Assembly: GCA_021811185.1 (NCBI GenBank)
Contig: JAJZPL010000011.1
Span: forward strand, 24,063 to 88,062
Length of the DNA stretch: 64,000 nt
Source: a bacterium
Lineage (GTDB): Bacteria > Elusimicrobiota > Elusimicrobia > Elusimicrobiales > UBA9959
Reading direction: 5' to 3'
Made by a program: the position numbers and the translations under genes
Notes under the pieces: model-generated
What the model was told of the DNA's origin: nothing
What the model saw: the letters and a program-made list of their open reading frames with translations, nothing else
Databases searched by the model: none
Part shown: positions 61,361 through 64,000 of the stretch, piece after piece
Position numbering within the stretch: position 1 is the first letter of the stretch
Layout: each line of letters begins with the position of its first letter

Positions 61361-62190
61361 GAAAATCCTCCCGCGCCGCTTTTGACGAGAACCGGCTCCT
61401 GGAACTCGAGAACGAAGCCGTCTACATGGTGCGCGAGGCGTACAAGAAGTTCAGGAAACCGGCCATGCTCTGGTCCATGGGCAAGGATTCCACCGCCCTG
61501 CTCTGGCTGGTGCGCAAGGCCTTCTTCGGCCGGGTCCCGTTCCCGCTCATCCACATCGATACCACGTATAAAATGCCGGAGATGATAAAATTCCGCGACG
61601 AGAAGGCCGCGGCCTGGGGGCTGGACCTTAAAGTGGTGAAGAACCACGCCGCCCTTAAGGCCGGCATGTCCCCGGCGTCCTGCGGGGCGCTTAAATGCTG
61701 TACCGCCCTCAAGACCTCGGCGCTGAGGGAGCTTCTGCGGAAAGAGAAATACGACGCCGTTTTCGTGGCCATCCGCCGCGACGAGGAAGGCACCCGGGCC
61801 AAGGAGCGGTTCTTTTCCCCGCGGGGCCCGGGGTTCGAATGGAAGTTCAAGGACCAGCCGCCCGAGCTGTGGAGCCAGTTCCAGACGGACGCCTGCGCCG
61901 GCGGGCACGTGCGCGTTCACCCGCTGCTCCGCTGGACCGAGGCGGACGTGTGGAAGTTCATCAGGAAGGAAAAAATAGAGGTGATCGACCTCTATTTCGC
62001 GAAAAACGGCAAACGCTACCGCAGCCTGGGGTGCGTGCCGTGCACCGCCCCCGTGGCGTCTTCCGCGGCCAGCGTGGACGAGATCATTTTAGAGCTTGAA
62101 AATTCCAAAACCAGCGAACGGGCCGGCCGCGCGCAGGACAAGGCGGACGATTACGCCATGCAGAAGCTCCGGGTGGAAGGATACATGTGA
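61357..62190 (+). CDS. cysD: sulfate adenylyltransferase small subunit CysD
   Basis: A 277-residue ATP sulfurylase subunit with the PP-loop [59 protein letters not shown] and GCVPCTAPV. With CysN it makes adenylyl sulfate from sulfate and ATP. Start 61357 (ATGA overlap) is preferred to the Met three codons upstream. It is coupled by one base to cysNC. Confidence 0.95.
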   Translation: MRKSSRAAFDENRLLELENEAVYMVREAYKKFRKPAMLWSMGKDSTALLWLVRKAFFGRVPFPLIHIDTTYKMPEMIKFRDEKAAAWGLDLKVVKNHAALKAGMSPASCGALKCCTALKTSALRELLRKEKYDAVFVAIRRDEEGTRAKERFFSPRGPGFEWKFKDQPPELWSQFQTDACAGGHVRVHPLLRWTEADVWKFIRKEKIEVIDLYFAKNGKRYRSLGCVPCTAPVASSAASVDEIILELENSKTSERAGRAQDKADDYAMQKLRVEGYM

Positions 62191-64000
62191 TGCCCGGCGC
62201 CGACGTCAAGATAGTCATAGCGGGGCATGTGGACCACGGCAAATCCACGCTGGTGGGGCGCCTGCTTTCCGACACGGGCCAGGTCCCGGAGGACAGGAAG
62301 GCGAAGGTGGAGAAGATCTGCCGGCAGACCGGCAAGCGCTTCGAGTTCGCTTTCCTGCTGGACGCTTTCGAGGAGGAACAGGCGCAGGGCGTTACCATCG
62401 ACTATACCGAGATCCGCTGGCACTTCAAGGGAACGCGCTTCCTGCTGATAGACACGCCGGGGCATAAAGAATTTTCCAAGAACATGGTGACCGGCGCCTC
62501 CAGGGCCGACGCCGCCGTGATCCTGCTGGACGCCGCCGAGGGCATCCGCGAGCAGTTCCGGCGCCACAGCCATATCCTGGCCATGCTGGGGCTGGACAAG
62601 GTGGTAGTGGCCGTTAACAAGATGGACCTGATCGGTTACGACAAGCGCCGGTTCGCGGTCATCGACGCCGAGGTGCGCGCCTTTCTCGGCAAGATAGGCC
62701 TTCCGCCGGCGGCCGTGGTGCCGCTGTGTTCCCTGCGCGGCGAGAACCTGCTCGGGCCCGCGGCAAGCATGCCCTGGTACCGCGGCCTGCCGCTGGCCGG
62801 CGAGTTGCTGCGCCTTAAGCCCGGGAAAAAGGCCGGGCAGCTGCCGCTCAGGTTTTCGGTGCAGGACGTCTATAAGTTCGACGAGAAGCGCGTCTGCGCC
62901 GGCCGGGTGGAATCCGGGACCGTCAGGAAAGGGCAGAAGATAAAGTTCCTTCCCTCCGGCAAGGAAACGCGCGTGAAGACCATCGAGATGTGGCCAGGGC
63001 CGGGCGCCAGGTCGGCAGGCCGCGGGGAATGCGCCGGGCTTACCTTCGAAGACCCCTTGTTCCTGGAGCGCGGGGAGATAGGCGTGGACGGCCGGTCCGC
63101 TCCTTTCGTTTCGGACACCGTGCCCGCCAACATTTTCTGGATGGGCGAGCGGCCGCTGGCGCCGGGCCGCTCCTATACTTTCAGGCTGGCCACGCAGGAA
63201 GCCGGCTGCCGGCTGGTTTCGGTGGAGAACGTGATAGACGCGGCGACCTTCGAGAAGCTGGACGCGGCCGAGGACTCCATCGCCAGGAACAATATGGGCG
63301 ACGTGACCCTGAAGCTGGACCGGCCGCTGGTCTTCGACGAGTTCGCGAAGATCGGGGTGACGGGCAGGTTCGTGCTGGCGGACGAGGGCCGCGTCTGCGG
63401 CGGCGGCATCGTGCTGAAGAACGCCAGGGAGCGGCTGCGCTGCGGGGGGGTGAAAAGCCGCGCGCTGTTCACCGAGAAGAGCGGGGTCGCCCGCGAGGCG
63501 CGCGAAAAGCGCAACGGGCATCCGGGGTTCACGGTGTGGTTCACCGGGCTTTCCGGTTCAGGCAAGTCCACGCTGGCGCGGGAGCTTGAAAAACAGCTTT
63601 TCAGGCGCGGGATGCAGGTCTACGTGCTGGACGGGGACAATATCCGTCAGGGGATCAACAAGGACCTCGGCTTTTCCTCCGCGGACAGGGTGGAGAACAT
63701 CCGCCGGCTCGGCGAGATAGCCAGGCTCTTTTCCGACGCCGGCCTGGCGGTGATCACGGCGTTCATCTCGCCGTTCGGCTCCGACCGCGCCCTGGCGCGC
63801 GGCGCGATAGGCGCCGGGAGGTTCGTGGAGGTTTTCCTGGACTGCCCGCTTAAGGTCTGCGAAGAGCGCGACCCGAAGGGCCTGTATAAAAAAGCCCGCC
63901 AGGGAAAAATAGTCAATTTTACCGGGGTCCATTCGCCTTACGAGGCGCCGGCCGCCCCGGACATAACGCTGCGCACGGACAAACTAAGCGCTCCGGCCGC
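62190..64000 (+). CDS. cysNC: bifunctional sulfate adenylyltransferase subunit 1/APS kinase CysNC, partial
   Basis: An open frame from the ATG at 62190 runs off the window end without a stop (603 residues visible). The CysN GTPase has [18 protein letters not shown] and NKMD; the C-terminal APS kinase has [22 protein letters not shown] and the [14 protein letters not shown] region. Together they yield PAPS. The fusion and its coupling to sulfotransferases show that this operon makes its own sulfate donor. The 3' end lies outside the window. Confidence 0.95.
   Translation, partial: MPGADVKIVIAGHVDHGKSTLVGRLLSDTGQVPEDRKAKVEKICRQTGKRFEFAFLLDAFEEEQAQGVTIDYTEIRWHFKGTRFLLIDTPGHKEFSKNMVTGASRADAAVILLDAAEGIREQFRRHSHILAMLGLDKVVVAVNKMDLIGYDKRRFAVIDAEVRAFLGKIGLPPAAVVPLCSLRGENLLGPAASMPWYRGLPLAGELLRLKPGKKAGQLPLRFSVQDVYKFDEKRVCAGRVESGTVRKGQKIKFLPSGKETRVKTIEMWPGPGARSAGRGECAGLTFEDPLFLERGEIGVDGRSAPFVSDTVPANIFWMGERPLAPGRSYTFRLATQEAGCRLVSVENVIDAATFEKLDAAEDSIARNNMGDVTLKLDRPLVFDEFAKIGVTGRFVLADEGRVCGGGIVLKNARERLRCGGVKSRALFTEKSGVAREAREKRNGHPGFTVWFTGLSGSGKSTLARELEKQLFRRGMQVYVLDGDNIRQGINKDLGFSSADRVENIRRLGEIARLFSDAGLAVITAFISPFGSDRALARGAIGAGRFVEVFLDCPLKVCEERDPKGLYKKARQGKIVNFTGVHSPYEAPAAPDITLRTDKLSAPA

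Overview
The window is a GC-rich bacterial chromosome segment with G/C-biased third codon positions, densely packed genes and many ATGA or TAATG start/stop overlaps. It encodes a complete early lipid A and outer-membrane assembly set (LpxA, C, D, I, B, FabZ, MsbA-like, BamA, Skp), so the host has a Gram-negative envelope. A secreted protein with a TLTTYYPAPYGGY motif after its signal peptide, and the abundance of radical SAM peptide-maturase-like genes, suggest Elusimicrobiota or a neighbouring lineage. This is an inference, because no rRNA or other decisive marker is present.

Region 1 (1-7.5 kb) holds two-component signalling genes (AraC-type response regulator, hybrid PAS/GAF histidine kinase, stand-alone receiver), rlmN, and a YejM/PbgA-like membrane sulfatase-fold protein. 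Region 2 (7.5-24.8 kb) is one long minus-strand array. In transcription order it reads bamA, skp-like, lpxD, lpxC, fabZ, lpxA, lpxI, acyltransferase, glgB, Gfo/Idh oxidoreductase, lpxB, msbA-like, ZIP transporter, a short rel/spoT, and a GGQ-domain release-factor-like gene. Four of its gaps carry members of one palindromic intergenic element family with variable but self-complementary arms and an internal hairpin that keeps CGGTG in the loop. A PIN-PhoH ATPase follows (24.9-26.2 kb).

Region 3 (26.2-38.5 kb) is an accessory locus. A minus-strand operon (radical SAM plus two U32-like proteins) diverges from a plus-strand operon. The latter encodes a secreted Gly-rich repeat protein, HxsD, HxsB, a second HxsD-like protein, a membrane-anchored Cys-rich protein, two radical SAM enzymes, an A24 prepilin-peptidase-like membrane protein, and two more radical SAM enzymes. 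Region 4 (38.5-46.5 kb) holds a nucleotidyltransferase, a GT2 glycosyltransferase, two large polytopic membrane proteins with soluble, likely TPR-type tails, and a radical SAM/SufS-like pair. Region 5 (46.5-52.3 kb) holds a YgeY-like M20 hydrolase, an aldo/keto reductase, an AsmA-like protein and a YgeW-like knotted carbamoyltransferase.

Region 6 (52.5-57.9 kb) is a second Hxs locus: another HxsB, a paralogue of the Cys-rich anchored protein, and an HxsA precursor ending in 15 tandem His-Xaa-Ser tripeptides, faced by two convergent radical SAM genes. Region 7 (58-64 kb) is a tightly coupled sulfation operon: sulfotransferase, amidinotransferase-fold enzyme, sulfotransferase, cysD, and cysNC cut by the window end.

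The most notable system is the expanded His-Xaa-Ser (Hxs) RiPP-like pathway. It has two HxsB, two HxsD-like proteins, one HxsA, and a previously unassigned pair of paralogous Cys-rich membrane-anchored proteins that sits directly after an hxs gene in both loci. Around it are eight further radical SAM genes (not counting rlmN), an A24 peptidase, a cysteine-desulfurase-like enzyme, and a PAPS/sulfotransferase operon that may act on the same or a neighbouring surface product.
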